A stretch of DNA of 64,000 nucleotides from Flavobacterium ichthyis (GCF_009915155.1 NZ_JAABLM010000001.1:62001-126000); one strand, 5' to 3'. Shown: positions 8,312-18,203, numbered from the stretch's first letter. Notes: generated by a model from the sequence alone, not told the origin. Translations and numbers: made by a program.

Positions 8312-10000
8312 ATGGCTGTAAAAATCACAATGCCTCGCTTGAGCGATACCATGACTGAAGGAACTGTAGCAACTTGGTTAAAAAAAGTGGGCGATCAAGT
8401 AAAAGAAGGAGATATTCTTGCCGAAATTGAAACTGACAAAGCCACAATGGAATTTGAAGCTTTTGATGCCGGAACACTACTTCACATCGGGATTCAAGAA
8501 GGAGAATCTGCTCCAGTAGATTCACTTTTAGCTGTAATTGGTAAGGAAGGCGAAGATATTTCTGATATTATTGGCGGAAAAGAATCTTCTACTGATAAAA
8601 AAGAAGAACCAAAACAAGAACCAAAATCTGAGGATTCTGAAGAGAAATCCGAAGAGAAATCAGACGATAAAAAAGAAGAAAAAGCGTCCTCAGCAGAACT
8701 TCCAAAAGGAGTTGTAGTGGTAACAATGCCACGTTTGAGCGACACTATGACAGAAGGAACTGTGGCGACTTGGTTAAAAAAAGTAGGCGATAAAGTTTCT
8801 GAAGGAGATATTTTAGCCGAAATCGAAACTGATAAAGCAACGATGGAATTTGAATCTTTCAATTCTGGAACTTTATTGGAAATTGGTATCAAAGAAGGCG
8901 AATCTGCTCCAGTTGACAGCGTTTTAGCCATCATCGGTCCGGAAGGAACTGATGTTTCCGGAATTGCTGCTCATCATGGTAAAGGTGGAAGCGCTTCGGC
9001 AGAAAAAAAATCGGAAACAAAAGAAGAAAAATCTGAGCCAAAAGCTGAAACTAAATCAGAAGAAAAATCAGAGGCAAAAGAAGATTCTAAAACAGAGGAA
9101 ACAGTTGCAGACGGTAAAAGAATTTTTATTTCTCCATTAGCGAAAAAAATCGCAGAAGAGAAAAAGATCAATATTTCCCAGGTGAAAGGCACAGGTGAAA
9201 ACGGACGAATCGTGAAAAGCGACATCGAAAACTTCAAGCCTGAAGCTAATAAAACGGAAGCTCCTGCAAAAGCAGAAGGCGAAAAAGCGGCTGTAAAACC
9301 ATTTGTTCCAGCTGGAGAAACTCATGCTGAAGAAGTGAAAAATTCACAAATGCGTAAAGTAATTGCCAAACGACTTTCTGAATCTAAATTTACAGCTCCA
9401 CATTATTACCTCACAATTGAAGTAACTATGGACGATGCGATGGCTTCTAGAAATGTGATCAACTCGCTTCCAGATACCAAAGTTTCGTTTAACGACATGG
9501 TCATCAAAGCTTGTGCAATGGCGTTGAAAAAACATCCAAAAGTAAATTCGCAGTGGAAAGACGATGTTACGGTAATCAATCACCACGTAAATATTGGCGT
9601 TGCTGTTGCTGTTGAAGATGGCTTGGTTGTTCCGGTTTTAAAATTTGCCGATCAACTTTCGCTTACGCAAATTGATGCAAGCGTAAAAGATGTTGCCGGA
9701 AGAGCGAAAAACAAAAAAATCCAACCTGCTGAAATGGAAGGAAGCACTTTCACGGTTTCTAACTTGGGAATGTTTGGTATTACTGAATTTACTTCAATCA
9801 TCAACCAACCCAATTCTGCAATTCTTTCCGTTGGAGCGATTGTTGAAAAACCGGTGGTGAAGAACGGTCAAATTGTAGTAGGAAATACCATGACAGTAAC
9901 TTTAGCATGCGATCATAGAACGGTTGACGGCGCTACTGGAGCTCAATTCCTACAAACCTTGAAACAATATTTAGAAAATCCAGTAACGATGCTGGCTTAA
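8312..10000 (+). CDS. pdhC: Pyruvate dehydrogenase E2 (dihydrolipoamide acetyltransferase), two lipoyl domains
   Basis: E2 core of pyruvate dehydrogenase, 562 aa. There are two nearly identical lipoyl domains, each starting with a MPRLSDTMTEGTVATWLKK-type block and carrying the lipoylated lysine in DKATMEFE (Lys43 and Lys175). Long Lys/Glu/Ser linkers follow each domain. A peripheral-subunit-binding domain lies at about residues 270-308 (ISPLAKKIAEEKKINI...GRIVKSDI), and the catalytic domain spans about 330-562, with the active-site motif CDHRTVDGATGAQFL near the end. It follows pdhA by 5 nt and ends at a bidirectional terminator. Domain order is the usual one for this family. Confidence 0.96.
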   Translation: MAVKITMPRLSDTMTEGTVATWLKKVGDQVKEGDILAEIETDKATMEFEAFDAGTLLHIGIQEGESAPVDSLLAVIGKEGEDISDIIGGKESSTDKKEEPKQEPKSEDSEEKSEEKSDDKKEEKASSAELPKGVVVVTMPRLSDTMTEGTVATWLKKVGDKVSEGDILAEIETDKATMEFESFNSGTLLEIGIKEGESAPVDSVLAIIGPEGTDVSGIAAHHGKGGSASAEKKSETKEEKSEPKAETKSEEKSEAKEDSKTEETVADGKRIFISPLAKKIAEEKKINISQVKGTGENGRIVKSDIENFKPEANKTEAPAKAEGEKAAVKPFVPAGETHAEEVKNSQMRKVIAKRLSESKFTAPHYYLTIEVTMDDAMASRNVINSLPDTKVSFNDMVIKACAMALKKHPKVNSQWKDDVTVINHHVNIGVAVAVEDGLVVPVLKFADQLSLTQIDASVKDVAGRAKNKKIQPAEMEGSTFTVSNLGMFGITEFTSIINQPNSAILSVGAIVEKPVVKNGQIVVGNTMTVTLACDHRTVDGATGAQFLQTLKQYLENPVTMLA

Positions 10001-10013
10001 TCTAAATTTTTAT

Positions 10014-10056
10014 AAAAAAATCCCGTCAAACTTACACATTGACGGGATTTTTTATT
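10014..10056. terminator. Bidirectional terminator between pdhC and the glycosyltransferase gene
   Basis: The arms AAATCCCGTCAA and TTGACGGGATTT have A- and T-runs on both sides, so the hairpin can serve both convergent genes. It reaches into the last codons of the glycosyltransferase gene. Confidence 0.88.
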
Positions 10057-11272
10057 TTTTATTCTTTTCCTGAATCCACCTTGACATAAATTCCGTGCTT
10101 CTCATGGTGTGGAAATTAAGCATTTCGCCTATAAAATTTCGCTTTCGATACTTACTTAAATTTAATTGCCAAGTTTCGATTTTTTGCCAGAAAAAAGCTA
10201 CAAAATTCTCAGCTTCAAAATTTTTCAGTAACAAAAAACCCTTGCATTGCGCTTCGTCCCAAGTAATTTTATTTTGATACAAATAAATGGCTTGTGCAGC
10301 AAATTTTGTAAAATCATCTTCCACAAATCCGTTCCAATCGCCAAAATTCATACCTTCTGCTCCAATTGAAGTGGTAATGGTTGGCAAACCAAATTGCATT
10401 GCATCAATAAATTTTCCTTTAATTCCAGCCCCAAAACGAATTGGCGCTAACAAAACACGATGTTGATTCATTGCATTTTGCACGTCTTCTGCCCTACCTT
10501 CAATTAAAAAATTTTCTTGAGCATTGTGAAGCTGAAAAACCTTTTGCGACGGATAAGCTCCATAAATGTGGATTCTCGCTTCGGGAAGTGCCTTTTTAAT
10601 CATAGGCCAAATATTCTTTTTCAATTCAAGAACCGCATCGTAATTAGGTTCATGCAAAAAATTTCCAATGAACATAAACCCATTTCTATCTTCGAAACAC
10701 AGGGAATAGACTTCAGATGTTTTTGAAAAAACCGGTAAATACAACAATTGAAAATCATCTATTTTAAAATGATTTTGAAGCAAATTCATTTCAAATTTAG
10801 ATACGATTAGCGTCAAATCACAACGAAAAATACTAGCTATTTCTCGTTTTGTGATGTCCTCATCAAAAACAACTTCCATCGAAAATTTTTCATTGGCTTT
10901 CACCATTTTTTGTCGTGCATGACGCAAAAAGTGCAAATCTTCCGTGTCCAAAATTTTAAGCGCTTCTGGACAATTTTTCGAAACCCGCCATCCAAATTGT
11001 TCTTCTACCGCAAATCGGTCGAACAACACAATGTGTGGATGTAAATCTTTTAAAAAATCATCAAAAGAATCGTCGTTGAGCAAAATATTTTTTTCGCTTA
11101 CATTTAATTCGGAAAGATTTTCAGAAAATTCACTTTTTTGAGCGGTTGAGGCAAAAATAATTTCAAAATTATTATTGTTAAACAAATTAATAAGCTGCAT
11201 CATTCGGGTTCCGGCAGCCGAAGAATTTGGCTCAGGAAAGACCGAACCGATGATGAGCAATTTTTGTTTCAT
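10052..11272 (-). CDS. Glycosyltransferase, GT4-like
   Basis: A 406-aa protein with a two-Rossmann-domain (GT-B) architecture. The N-terminal half opens with KLLIIGSVFPEPNSSAAGTR, a donor-side loop typical of group 1 transferases. The C-terminal half has GFMFIGNFLHEPNYDAV, then LLAPIRFGAGIKGKFIDAM and GLPTITTSIGAEGM, the nucleotide-sugar binding region of GT4 enzymes. No signal peptide or membrane segment is seen, so it probably acts at the cytoplasmic side of the membrane. Sugar and acceptor cannot be told from sequence. It lies downstream of tRNA-Gly, separated from it by a terminator, and converges on pdhC. Confidence 0.8.
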   Translation of the reverse strand: MKQKLLIIGSVFPEPNSSAAGTRMMQLINLFNNNNFEIIFASTAQKSEFSENLSELNVSEKNILLNDDSFDDFLKDLHPHIVLFDRFAVEEQFGWRVSKNCPEALKILDTEDLHFLRHARQKMVKANEKFSMEVVFDEDITKREIASIFRCDLTLIVSKFEMNLLQNHFKIDDFQLLYLPVFSKTSEVYSLCFEDRNGFMFIGNFLHEPNYDAVLELKKNIWPMIKKALPEARIHIYGAYPSQKVFQLHNAQENFLIEGRAEDVQNAMNQHRVLLAPIRFGAGIKGKFIDAMQFGLPTITTSIGAEGMNFGDWNGFVEDDFTKFAAQAIYLYQNKITWDEAQCKGFLLLKNFEAENFVAFFWQKIETWQLNLSKYRKRNFIGEMLNFHTMRSTEFMSRWIQEKNKK

Positions 11273-11284
11273 AAAAATATTTTA

Positions 11285-11320
11285 AAAACAAAAAACCTCA
11301 AGTTTTCACTTGAGGTTTTC
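11285..11320 (-). terminator. Terminator after tRNA-Gly(TCC)
   Basis: On the minus strand, AACCTCAAG and CTTGAGGTT form a 9-bp stem followed by a T-rich run. It starts a few nt downstream of the tRNA. Confidence 0.85.
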
Positions 11321-11326
11321 ATTAAG

Positions 11327-11399
<73 letters not shown>

Positions 11400-11602
11400 T
11401 TTTCAACGATGCAAATATACGCAATAACTTTTCTCGTGTGCAAGTTTTTTTTGAAAAAAATTTCAAAGAAATAATGGAATCTTTCAGCAACCCAAAGCTT
11501 TCGCACGCTAATTTTTTCAAACTGAATTTGTTACCAAAACTTTAAGTGAATAAAAAATTTTTTGTTTTTCACCAAAAAAGTAAAAATTAAGCATTCAAAA
11601 AA

Positions 11603-11610
11603 TAACTTTG
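11603..11610 (+). promoter_or_regulatory. -7 box before the L,D-transpeptidase gene
   Basis: TAACTTTG matches TANNTTTG and lies 41 nt before the ATG at 11652. It supports that ATG over the TTG at 11562, which would be upstream of the promoter. Confidence 0.4.
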
Positions 11611-11651
11611 CCGCCAAAATTACGTATCTTTCAGTTTATTTTTTAGCCAAG

Positions 11652-13238
11652 ATGACGCGAAAACTACCTTTGATTGTTTTGTTTTTTTGTTTCGGATTAA
11701 GTTCTAACGCTAAATTATGGGCTCAAATTAATGCCATTTCCGAAATTTTAGGTATAAAAAATACAGCTGCTTTGTATGAATCAAAAGTCGATTCCTCTTT
11801 TGTGGCAAAATTTCAAAATGATAGTTTGGCTGCTTTTTATCAAAAAAATAATTTCAAGTACATTTGGACCTCTAATCTTAATCAATCGATTGTTGTATAT
11901 GCTATCCAAAATTCTAGATTAGAAGGTTTGAATCCAAAAGATTATTTCGCTGACGAAATTGTTGATTTACATCACAACCAAAAAAAATCTGCCGCCCAAA
12001 AACAGGAACTGGAAGTATTGCTGACTTTTGGTTTGCAAAAATTATTATTGGATAGGGCAAACGGTAGAAAAAATCCGCATGATTTGTATGAAGATTGGGA
12101 TTTAAAACAGAATAAAATTGAAGTGAATCACTTAATTTTATCAGCAATTTCTGGTGATAGCTTGTCTAAAACATTAGTAAAATTAGAACCCAAACATCCA
12201 GTTTACTTTCAACTGAAGAATGCTTTGCAAGTTATTGAGCAATTTCCTGATGTAGCTTTTGACAGTATTTTTTTCGAAAAAAACTTAAAATTAAAAGATT
12301 CTGGGAATGCGGTGCTTCAGCTAAAAAACCGTTTAACTTACTGGAAAGATTTACCCAAAACGGATTCCATCAACAAAAAATTTGACGAAGAAACAGATTT
12401 TGCCGTAAAAAAATTTCAAAAAAGGCATGGATTGTTTCCCGACGGAATTGTAGGTCCGGCAACAATCAAGGAATTAAATTATTCTAAATCAAGTAGAAAA
12501 GAACAAATTATCGCCAATTTAGAACGCTGGAGATGGTTTCCGAGAAAATTTTCTGATCACTATATTCTTTTAAATATTCCGGAATATAAAATTCATTTGA
12601 TCAACCAAAATGATACAATCCGGACGCATAATGTAATTGTGGGAACGGCTGCAAGAAAAACGCCTATTCTTTCTTCAAAGTTGAGTTATGTGGTTTTGAA
12701 CCCAACCTGGACGGTTCCTCCCACGATTTTGCGTGAAGATATCATCCCTGCGGCAACAAAAAACCGCAGTTATTTTTCGGGGAAAAATATAAAGATCTAC
12801 AATAGTGCGGGAAAAGCAGTAAGCCCTTGGAGCTGGATTCCCGAAAAGGCTAACAATTACAGGTATGTTCAAAGCCCTGGAACATTTAATTCTTTAGGAA
12901 TGGTAAAAATAATTTTCCCAAATCATTACTCGGTTTATTTGCATGATACGAATCATCGGGAATATTTTGACAAGGAAAATCGCTCGTTGAGTTCGGGTTG
13001 CGTGAGGGTTCAAGATCCGCTGGAATTAACTGAATATTTGCTTGACAATAACAAAGATTGGAGTTTTGAAAAAATAACCGAAGTGTTACAAAACGGTAAA
13101 ACCCAAAATGTAAAAATTAAGAATAATATCTTGATTCACCAGCTTTATTGGACGGCTTGGAGCGAAGAAAATACGCTCCATTTCCGTCCTGATATTTATA
13201 ATTTAGATCTGGAATTATACCGTAAACTCGGTCAATAA
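11652..13238 (+). CDS. L,D-transpeptidase, YcbB/LdtD-like
   Basis: Periplasmic enzyme that forms 3-3 cross-links in peptidoglycan or attaches proteins to it. From ATG 11652 the product is 528 aa and begins with a clean signal peptide (MTRKLPLIVLFFCFGLSSNA); the longer frame from TTG 11562 would bury this signal. The order is an N-terminal scaffold region, a PG_binding_1 domain at about residues 213-275 (KKFQKRHGLFPDGIVGPATI), then a YkuD domain at about 300-460. Catalytic residues seen are His431 (YLHDTNHREYF) and Cys450 (LSSGCVRVQDP). Length and order match YcbB-type enzymes. Its last 24 nt overlap the 3' end of a second YkuD-fold gene on the other strand. Confidence 0.9.
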   Translation: MTRKLPLIVLFFCFGLSSNAKLWAQINAISEILGIKNTAALYESKVDSSFVAKFQNDSLAAFYQKNNFKYIWTSNLNQSIVVYAIQNSRLEGLNPKDYFADEIVDLHHNQKKSAAQKQELEVLLTFGLQKLLLDRANGRKNPHDLYEDWDLKQNKIEVNHLILSAISGDSLSKTLVKLEPKHPVYFQLKNALQVIEQFPDVAFDSIFFEKNLKLKDSGNAVLQLKNRLTYWKDLPKTDSINKKFDEETDFAVKKFQKRHGLFPDGIVGPATIKELNYSKSSRKEQIIANLERWRWFPRKFSDHYILLNIPEYKIHLINQNDTIRTHNVIVGTAARKTPILSSKLSYVVLNPTWTVPPTILREDIIPAATKNRSYFSGKNIKIYNSAGKAVSPWSWIPEKANNYRYVQSPGTFNSLGMVKIIFPNHYSVYLHDTNHREYFDKENRSLSSGCVRVQDPLELTEYLLDNNKDWSFEKITEVLQNGKTQNVKIKNNILIHQLYWTAWSEENTLHFRPDIYNLDLELYRKLGQ

Positions 13239-13943
13239 TTTCGTTTTGTACGAAGCGGTTGGGTGGTAAATAAAAAGACAAGATTTGTCTTTGATAACAT
13301 TAATTACTTCTTTAGTAATTCCTACTGGAAGTGCAGGACAACCTAGGCTTCTCCCTAATCTGCCATGTGCTTTTACAAATGATTCTGCCACATAATCTGC
13401 TCCATGAACTACAACGGCACGACTTCTAGCATTATCGTTGATTCCTTTTTCAAGTCCATCTAATTTTAAAGAAATGCCATGTTTTCCTTGATAAACTTCG
13501 CCAGTGGCATAAAAACCGAGGCTACTTTGATAAGATGAAGAAGCATTAGAAAATTTATTTGCAAATTCATCCCCTGTATTACGTCCGTGAGCGACTAGGG
13601 AATTGTACAAAATCTTGTTTGTTTTTAAATCTACAATCCACAATCTTTTGGTGTTAGACGAAAGACTAAAATCAATAATTGTAAGAATGTCTTTTTTTAC
13701 CAAGCCTTTTTCTTTTAATCTATAAAAGCCTTGTAGTGCTTTTGAAAAACTTTCTAATTTTGGAAGCGAGAGATCATTGGCTTGTAAGGAGTGGTAAATT
13801 TGCTCTGCTTTTACTGCAAAAGATACATTTTTTTCAACCGTAACAGCGGCTACATTTTTCTTTTCATTTGTTTTGGTGGTTTTTTCATTTCCAGAAAATG
13901 AACCAAACAAAAACATCAACACCGGTAAAAATTTGTAAATCAT
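13215..13943 (-). CDS. Murein L,D-transpeptidase catalytic-domain protein (YkuD_2 type)
   Basis: A 242-aa exported protein with an N-terminal hydrophobic segment (MIYKFLPVLMFLFGSFSG). The catalytic block is the YkuD_2 variant: VVHGADYVAESF (His180) and GRLGRSLGCPALP (Cys202). Upstream, LWIVDLKTNKILYNSLVAHG and the glycine-rich stretch before the catalytic block complete the fold. Proteins of this family are widespread in Bacteroidetes; the substrate is presumably peptidoglycan, but most members are uncharacterised. It converges on the YcbB-like gene with a 24-nt overlap of coding ends, and it has its own promoter-like boxes upstream. Confidence 0.85.
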   Translation of the reverse strand: MIYKFLPVLMFLFGSFSGNEKTTKTNEKKNVAAVTVEKNVSFAVKAEQIYHSLQANDLSLPKLESFSKALQGFYRLKEKGLVKKDILTIIDFSLSSNTKRLWIVDLKTNKILYNSLVAHGRNTGDEFANKFSNASSSYQSSLGFYATGEVYQGKHGISLKLDGLEKGINDNARSRAVVVHGADYVAESFVKAHGRLGRSLGCPALPVGITKEVINVIKDKSCLFIYHPTASYKTKLLTEFTV

Positions 13944-13986
13944 TAAAAGTAGGGTTTTAGAATTTTTAAATAAGTTGGGGGGCGGA

Positions 13987-14015
13987 CAAATATATTAATA
14001 AAATATTATACTCAA
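13987..14015 (-). promoter_or_regulatory. Putative promoter of the YkuD_2 gene
   Basis: On the minus strand, TTG (14013-14015) and TATATTTG (13987-13994) are separated by 18 nt, a full match to the Bacteroidetes consensus. Confidence 0.55.
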
Positions 14016-14119
14016 TATCAATAAGTTACCAAATTTCATGCCATCAATAAATTTTAACATTTATCTGGTGAACACAGTCGATAATAAAACGTAAAGTTTG
14101 TAGATTTATTGTGAACCTG

Positions 14120-14149
14120 TTGTTAATCTTTAAATTATGGTTATTTTTG
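14120..14149 (+). promoter_or_regulatory. Putative promoter of the DUF5916-gpmI unit
   Basis: TTG at 14120-14122 and TATTTTTG at 14142-14149 are 19 nt apart. The start codon is 18 nt further on. Confidence 0.55.
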
Positions 14150-14167
14150 TAATCCAATTAAAAATCA

Positions 14168-16570
14168 ATGACTAAGCCCCTAACCCTATTTTTGCTCGTA
14201 TTTTTTAATTTAATTCTTACAAACACTCACGCCCAAAAAAAATCGTTAAACGCTATTAGAAAAACAGAAAATATCTCCATTGATGGAAAAATGGATGAGT
14301 TAGAATGGAATTCGGCTCCTGTGGCAAACGGTTTTGTGATGTTCGAACCTGATAATGGAAAAGTAATTTCTGACGAACGTAGTACCGAAGTCCGCGTTTT
14401 GTACGACAACGAAGCGATTTACGTTTCGGCAATTTTACGAGATGAACAGCCTGGCAATATTTTATCAGAATTAACCGAAAGAGACAACTTTGGAACTGCA
14501 GATCATTTTGGCGTTTTTATTAATGGTTTTAATGATGGTCAGCAAGATTTTCGATTTTTTGTGAGTTCGTCCGGAGTGCAAATGGATTGTTTGGCAACTG
14601 AAGGAAACGAAGATTATTCTTGGGACGCCATTTGGGACAGCGAAGTTTCAAAAACTGAATATGGCTGGTACGTAGAAATGAAAATTCCGTATGCAGCGCT
14701 TCGATTTTCAAACGAAAATGTGCAAAACTGGGGGTTAAACTTTTATAGAGAAATTAAGCGTGACCGACAAAAATACCACTGGAATCATGTGGATCTCAAC
14801 GTGGGAAACACCATGCAACAAACGGGTCAATTAACTGGAATTGAAAACATTAAACCTCCTACCCGACTTTTTTTTATTCCGTATTCGTCTTATTATCTTG
14901 AAAGTAACGAAGCAGGAACTGATAACACCTTTAAAGTGGGAATGGACGTCAAATACGGTATTAATGATTCATTTACTTTAGATGCTATTTTAGTTCCGGA
15001 TTTTGGGCAAACTAAATTTGACGACGTGGTTTTAAATCTCGGTCCGTTTGAACAACAATTTAATGAAAATCGTCCGTTTTTCACGGAAGGAACTGATTTG
15101 TTCAACAAAGGTGAACTTTTTTATTCGCGAAGAATTGGCGGAACTCCCTCAACTTATTTAAACGGAAACGAATTAACGCAGGTGGAAAATCCGGCAACTG
15201 TAAATTTAATCAATGCCGTGAAGGTTTCCGGAAGAACTTCAAGCGGTTTGGGAATTGGGGTTTTAAATGCTATTACCGAAAAAACTTATGGAACTTCCAC
15301 CAATCTCGAAACTGGAGAACGCCGAAAAGTTTTGGTAGAACCATTTGCCAACTATAATATTATGGTTCTTGACCAAAGATTTAACCAAAATTCGAGCGTG
15401 TCATTCATTAATACTAGTGTACTTCGTGAAGGGGAATTTAGAGACGCCAATGTTTCGGCGATTTTATATAACCTCAACACTAAAAATAATCGCTACTTCG
15501 TGACTGGAGATTTTAAATACAGTCACGTGAATGAATTTGGCGAAGCCGAAAATAAAAACGGCTATTTTACCAGCATTCAATTAGGAAAAAAAGGCGGAAT
15601 GTGGCGATACAATGCTGGAGCAAATTACGTTTCTAAGCAATACGACATCAATGACTTAGGATTAATTTTCATCACCAATTATCATTCTTTTTACGGAAAT
15701 TACAATTACAGAATTTTGAGTCCCACTAAACTGTTCAATACCTTTAGAATTAACGCAAATATCTATAACGAGATTGAAAATATTACTGGAAAATCTCAAC
15801 AAGCACAGTTAAATTTTGACTTAACTTCAACTACTGTAAAAAACGATTACATTGGTGCTTCGCTCTATTTTAATCCGTTCAAAACTTTTGATTTTTATGA
15901 ACCACGCGTAGAAGGAAGATTTTTAGAAATGCCGAAAAGAATTTACGCCGAAATTTATTTTTCTTCGAATTATAACCGAAAATTTGCACTTGATGTTCGG
16001 CCGTATGCCACATTCACATCAGAAGAAAAGAGGAATTATTACGGAATAATTGTTTCGCCAAGGTACCGCTTTAGCGATCAATTATTGGCTACAATTAGTA
16101 CCGAAGTAGAACGCCAAACGAATGACATTGGTTGGGTTGACTTTGCCGATGACGATATTATTATGGGAAAACGTGACCGAAATACCGTGATTAATACTTT
16201 GGCGTTAAAATACGCCATTAACCCAAAAATGACTATTAATGTTGCCGCAAGACATTACTGGTCTTATGCAGAATACAACGAATATTTAACACTTCAGCAA
16301 AACGGTAGCTTGCTTGTAAATCCTAACTTTACTGAAAATATGGATTCGGATTTCAGTACTTGGAATTTTGACCTTTCTTATTCTTGGTGGTTTGCTCCTG
16401 GAAGCCAACTTTCTGTTTTGTACCGCAACAATGCTACCGATTATAGAAACGACATTAATAAAGAGCTGGGAAATAATTTTAGAAATCTTTTCCAAAACAA
16501 TCTCAACAATATTTTTTCGTTGAGCATTCGCTATTTTATTGATTATAATTCGATAAAAAATAAGTTTTAA
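14168..16570 (+). CDS. DUF5916 family outer-membrane protein with CBM9-like N-terminal domain
   Basis: An 800-aa protein with a signal peptide ending near TNTHAQ. The N-terminal part (ISIDGKMDELEWNSAPVANG, VRVLYDNEAIYVSAILRD) resembles family 9 carbohydrate-binding domains. The rest is a DUF5916 region rich in aromatic, alternating strands and ends in a short tail with a terminal Phe (SIRYFIDYNSIKNKF), as in outer-membrane beta-barrels. The motif FNENRPFFTEGTDLF is typical of the family. Its function is not established; a surface or transport role is inference. The stop is 2 nt before gpmI, so the two are probably co-transcribed. Confidence 0.8.
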   Translation: MTKPLTLFLLVFFNLILTNTHAQKKSLNAIRKTENISIDGKMDELEWNSAPVANGFVMFEPDNGKVISDERSTEVRVLYDNEAIYVSAILRDEQPGNILSELTERDNFGTADHFGVFINGFNDGQQDFRFFVSSSGVQMDCLATEGNEDYSWDAIWDSEVSKTEYGWYVEMKIPYAALRFSNENVQNWGLNFYREIKRDRQKYHWNHVDLNVGNTMQQTGQLTGIENIKPPTRLFFIPYSSYYLESNEAGTDNTFKVGMDVKYGINDSFTLDAILVPDFGQTKFDDVVLNLGPFEQQFNENRPFFTEGTDLFNKGELFYSRRIGGTPSTYLNGNELTQVENPATVNLINAVKVSGRTSSGLGIGVLNAITEKTYGTSTNLETGERRKVLVEPFANYNIMVLDQRFNQNSSVSFINTSVLREGEFRDANVSAILYNLNTKNNRYFVTGDFKYSHVNEFGEAENKNGYFTSIQLGKKGGMWRYNAGANYVSKQYDINDLGLIFITNYHSFYGNYNYRILSPTKLFNTFRINANIYNEIENITGKSQQAQLNFDLTSTTVKNDYIGASLYFNPFKTFDFYEPRVEGRFLEMPKRIYAEIYFSSNYNRKFALDVRPYATFTSEEKRNYYGIIVSPRYRFSDQLLATISTEVERQTNDIGWVDFADDDIIMGKRDRNTVINTLALKYAINPKMTINVAARHYWSYAEYNEYLTLQQNGSLLVNPNFTENMDSDFSTWNFDLSYSWWFAPGSQLSVLYRNNATDYRNDINKELGNNFRNLFQNNLNNIFSLSIRYFIDYNSIKNKF

Positions 16571-16572
16571 AA

Positions 16573-18090
16573 ATGAACAAAAGAGTAATTTTAATGATAC
16601 TCGACGGCTGGGGAAAATCGCCGGACCCGAAAGTATCTGCCGTTGATCAAGCCTCAACCCCATTTATTGATAGTTTGTACCAAAAATACCCAAACGCATC
16701 TTTGCGAACTGATGGTTTAAATGTGGGACTTCCGGATGGACAAATGGGAAATTCCGAAGTAGGACACATGAATCTTGGAGCTGGAAGAATAATTTATCAG
16801 GATTTGGTAAAAATTAATCTAGCGGTTGACAACAACACCATTGCCAATGAAAAATCTTTGATTGATGCTTTTGCATACGCAAAAACAAACGATAAAAAAG
16901 TTCACTTATTAGGATTAGTTTCAGATGGTGGCGTTCATTCGCATATCAATCATTTACTAGGATTAATTAATGCTGCCGAAGCTTACGGCTTGCAAAAAAT
17001 ATTCGTTCATGCATTTACTGATGGTCGTGACGTGGATCCTAAATCAAGCATCAATTTTCTTTCGCAACTTAATAATCATTTAAAAGATAAAGCTACGAAA
17101 TTAGCGTCTGTCTGTGGAAGATATTTTGCTATGGATCGTGATAGACGTTGGGAACGCGTAAAAAAAGCCTATGATTTATTGGTAAACGGCATTGGAACTC
17201 CTTCCAAAAATGCTATTACTAGCATTGAAAATTGTTACCTTAATAATGTAACCGATGAGTTTTTGGAACCAATGGTAATGATGGATGAACAAAGCAATCC
17301 GGTTGCCAAAATTGAGGAAGGAGACGTGGTGATTTTTTTCAATTTCAGAACAGATCGCGGACGTCAACTAACCGAAGCGCTTTCGCAGTGTGATTTTCAT
17401 GAGCAAAACATGCACAAGCTCAATCTTTATTACGTAACGATGACCAATTACGATGACAATTTCAAAGGAATTCACGTTATTTATGACAAAGACAATATCT
17501 CTGAAACACTTGGAGAAGTTTTAGAAAAACATGGGAAAAAGCAAATTAGAATTGCTGAAACAGAAAAATATCCGCACGTGACTTTCTTTTTTTCCGGCGG
17601 ACGCGAAAAACCTTTCAGTGGCGAAACCCGAATTTTGAAAAACTCACCAAAAGTAGCTACTTACGATTTACAACCCGAGATGAGTGCTTACGAATTGGCA
17701 GACGCATTAGTTCCAGAAATTGAAAAAGAAGAAACTGATTTCGTTTGTTTAAATTTTGCAAATGGCGACATGGTAGGACATACAGGTGTGATGGATGCTG
17801 CGATTCGAGCTTGTGAAGCCGTTGACAAATGTGCTGAAAAAGTAATTACAGCTGCTTTAAATCATGGTTATACCACCATTGTTATTGCGGATCACGGAAA
17901 TTGTGAGACCATGGTTAACCCAGACGGAAGTCCTAACACGGCTCATACCACTAATCCCGTTCCTATAATTTTGGTAGATAATGAACTGAATGAAATTCAT
18001 GACGGGGTTTTAGGTGATATTGCTCCCACAATTTTAAAATTGATGGGAATTCCTCAACCAGAAGCCATGACAAGACATCCGCTTCTATAA
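16573..18090 (+). CDS. gpmI: 2,3-bisphosphoglycerate-independent phosphoglycerate mutase
   Basis: Interconverts 3- and 2-phosphoglycerate in glycolysis and gluconeogenesis using two Mn ions and a phosphoserine. At 505 aa it has the usual length. Seen: metal ligand Asp11 in MILDGWGKS, catalytic Ser61 in GQMGNSEVGHMNLGAGR, the substrate loop HAFTDGRDVDP, RDRRWERV, and the C-terminal metal sites NGDMVGHTG and IADHGNCE. It follows the DUF5916 gene by 2 nt and is closed by a strong terminator. Confidence 0.96.
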   Translation: MNKRVILMILDGWGKSPDPKVSAVDQASTPFIDSLYQKYPNASLRTDGLNVGLPDGQMGNSEVGHMNLGAGRIIYQDLVKINLAVDNNTIANEKSLIDAFAYAKTNDKKVHLLGLVSDGGVHSHINHLLGLINAAEAYGLQKIFVHAFTDGRDVDPKSSINFLSQLNNHLKDKATKLASVCGRYFAMDRDRRWERVKKAYDLLVNGIGTPSKNAITSIENCYLNNVTDEFLEPMVMMDEQSNPVAKIEEGDVVIFFNFRTDRGRQLTEALSQCDFHEQNMHKLNLYYVTMTNYDDNFKGIHVIYDKDNISETLGEVLEKHGKKQIRIAETEKYPHVTFFFSGGREKPFSGETRILKNSPKVATYDLQPEMSAYELADALVPEIEKEETDFVCLNFANGDMVGHTGVMDAAIRACEAVDKCAEKVITAALNHGYTTIVIADHGNCETMVNPDGSPNTAHTTNPVPIILVDNELNEIHDGVLGDIAPTILKLMGIPQPEAMTRHPLL

Positions 18091-18111
18091 AAAAATTCTA
18101 ATATTTACAAG

Positions 18112-18138
18112 GCTCATTTTTAAAATGAGCTTTTTTTT
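18112..18138 (+). terminator. Terminator after gpmI
   Basis: The 9-bp stem GCTCATTTT/AAAATGAGC with a 1-nt centre is followed by eight T residues. Confidence 0.88.
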
Positions 18139-18203
18139 GTTTTTAAACATAGCTAAAAATAAGTTAAAGTTTAGAAATTAATAGTAATACTTTCATCAAT
18201 ATC

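Noticed and set aside
8494..9237. Long minus-strand frames within pdhC
   Set aside because: They mirror the Lys/Glu-rich linkers and lipoyl domains of pdhC (Ser/Phe-rich shadows) and have no independent support.
11562..11651. TTG start adding 30 residues to the L,D-transpeptidase
   Set aside because: A signal peptide begins at ATG 11652 and a -7 box lies between the two candidate starts.
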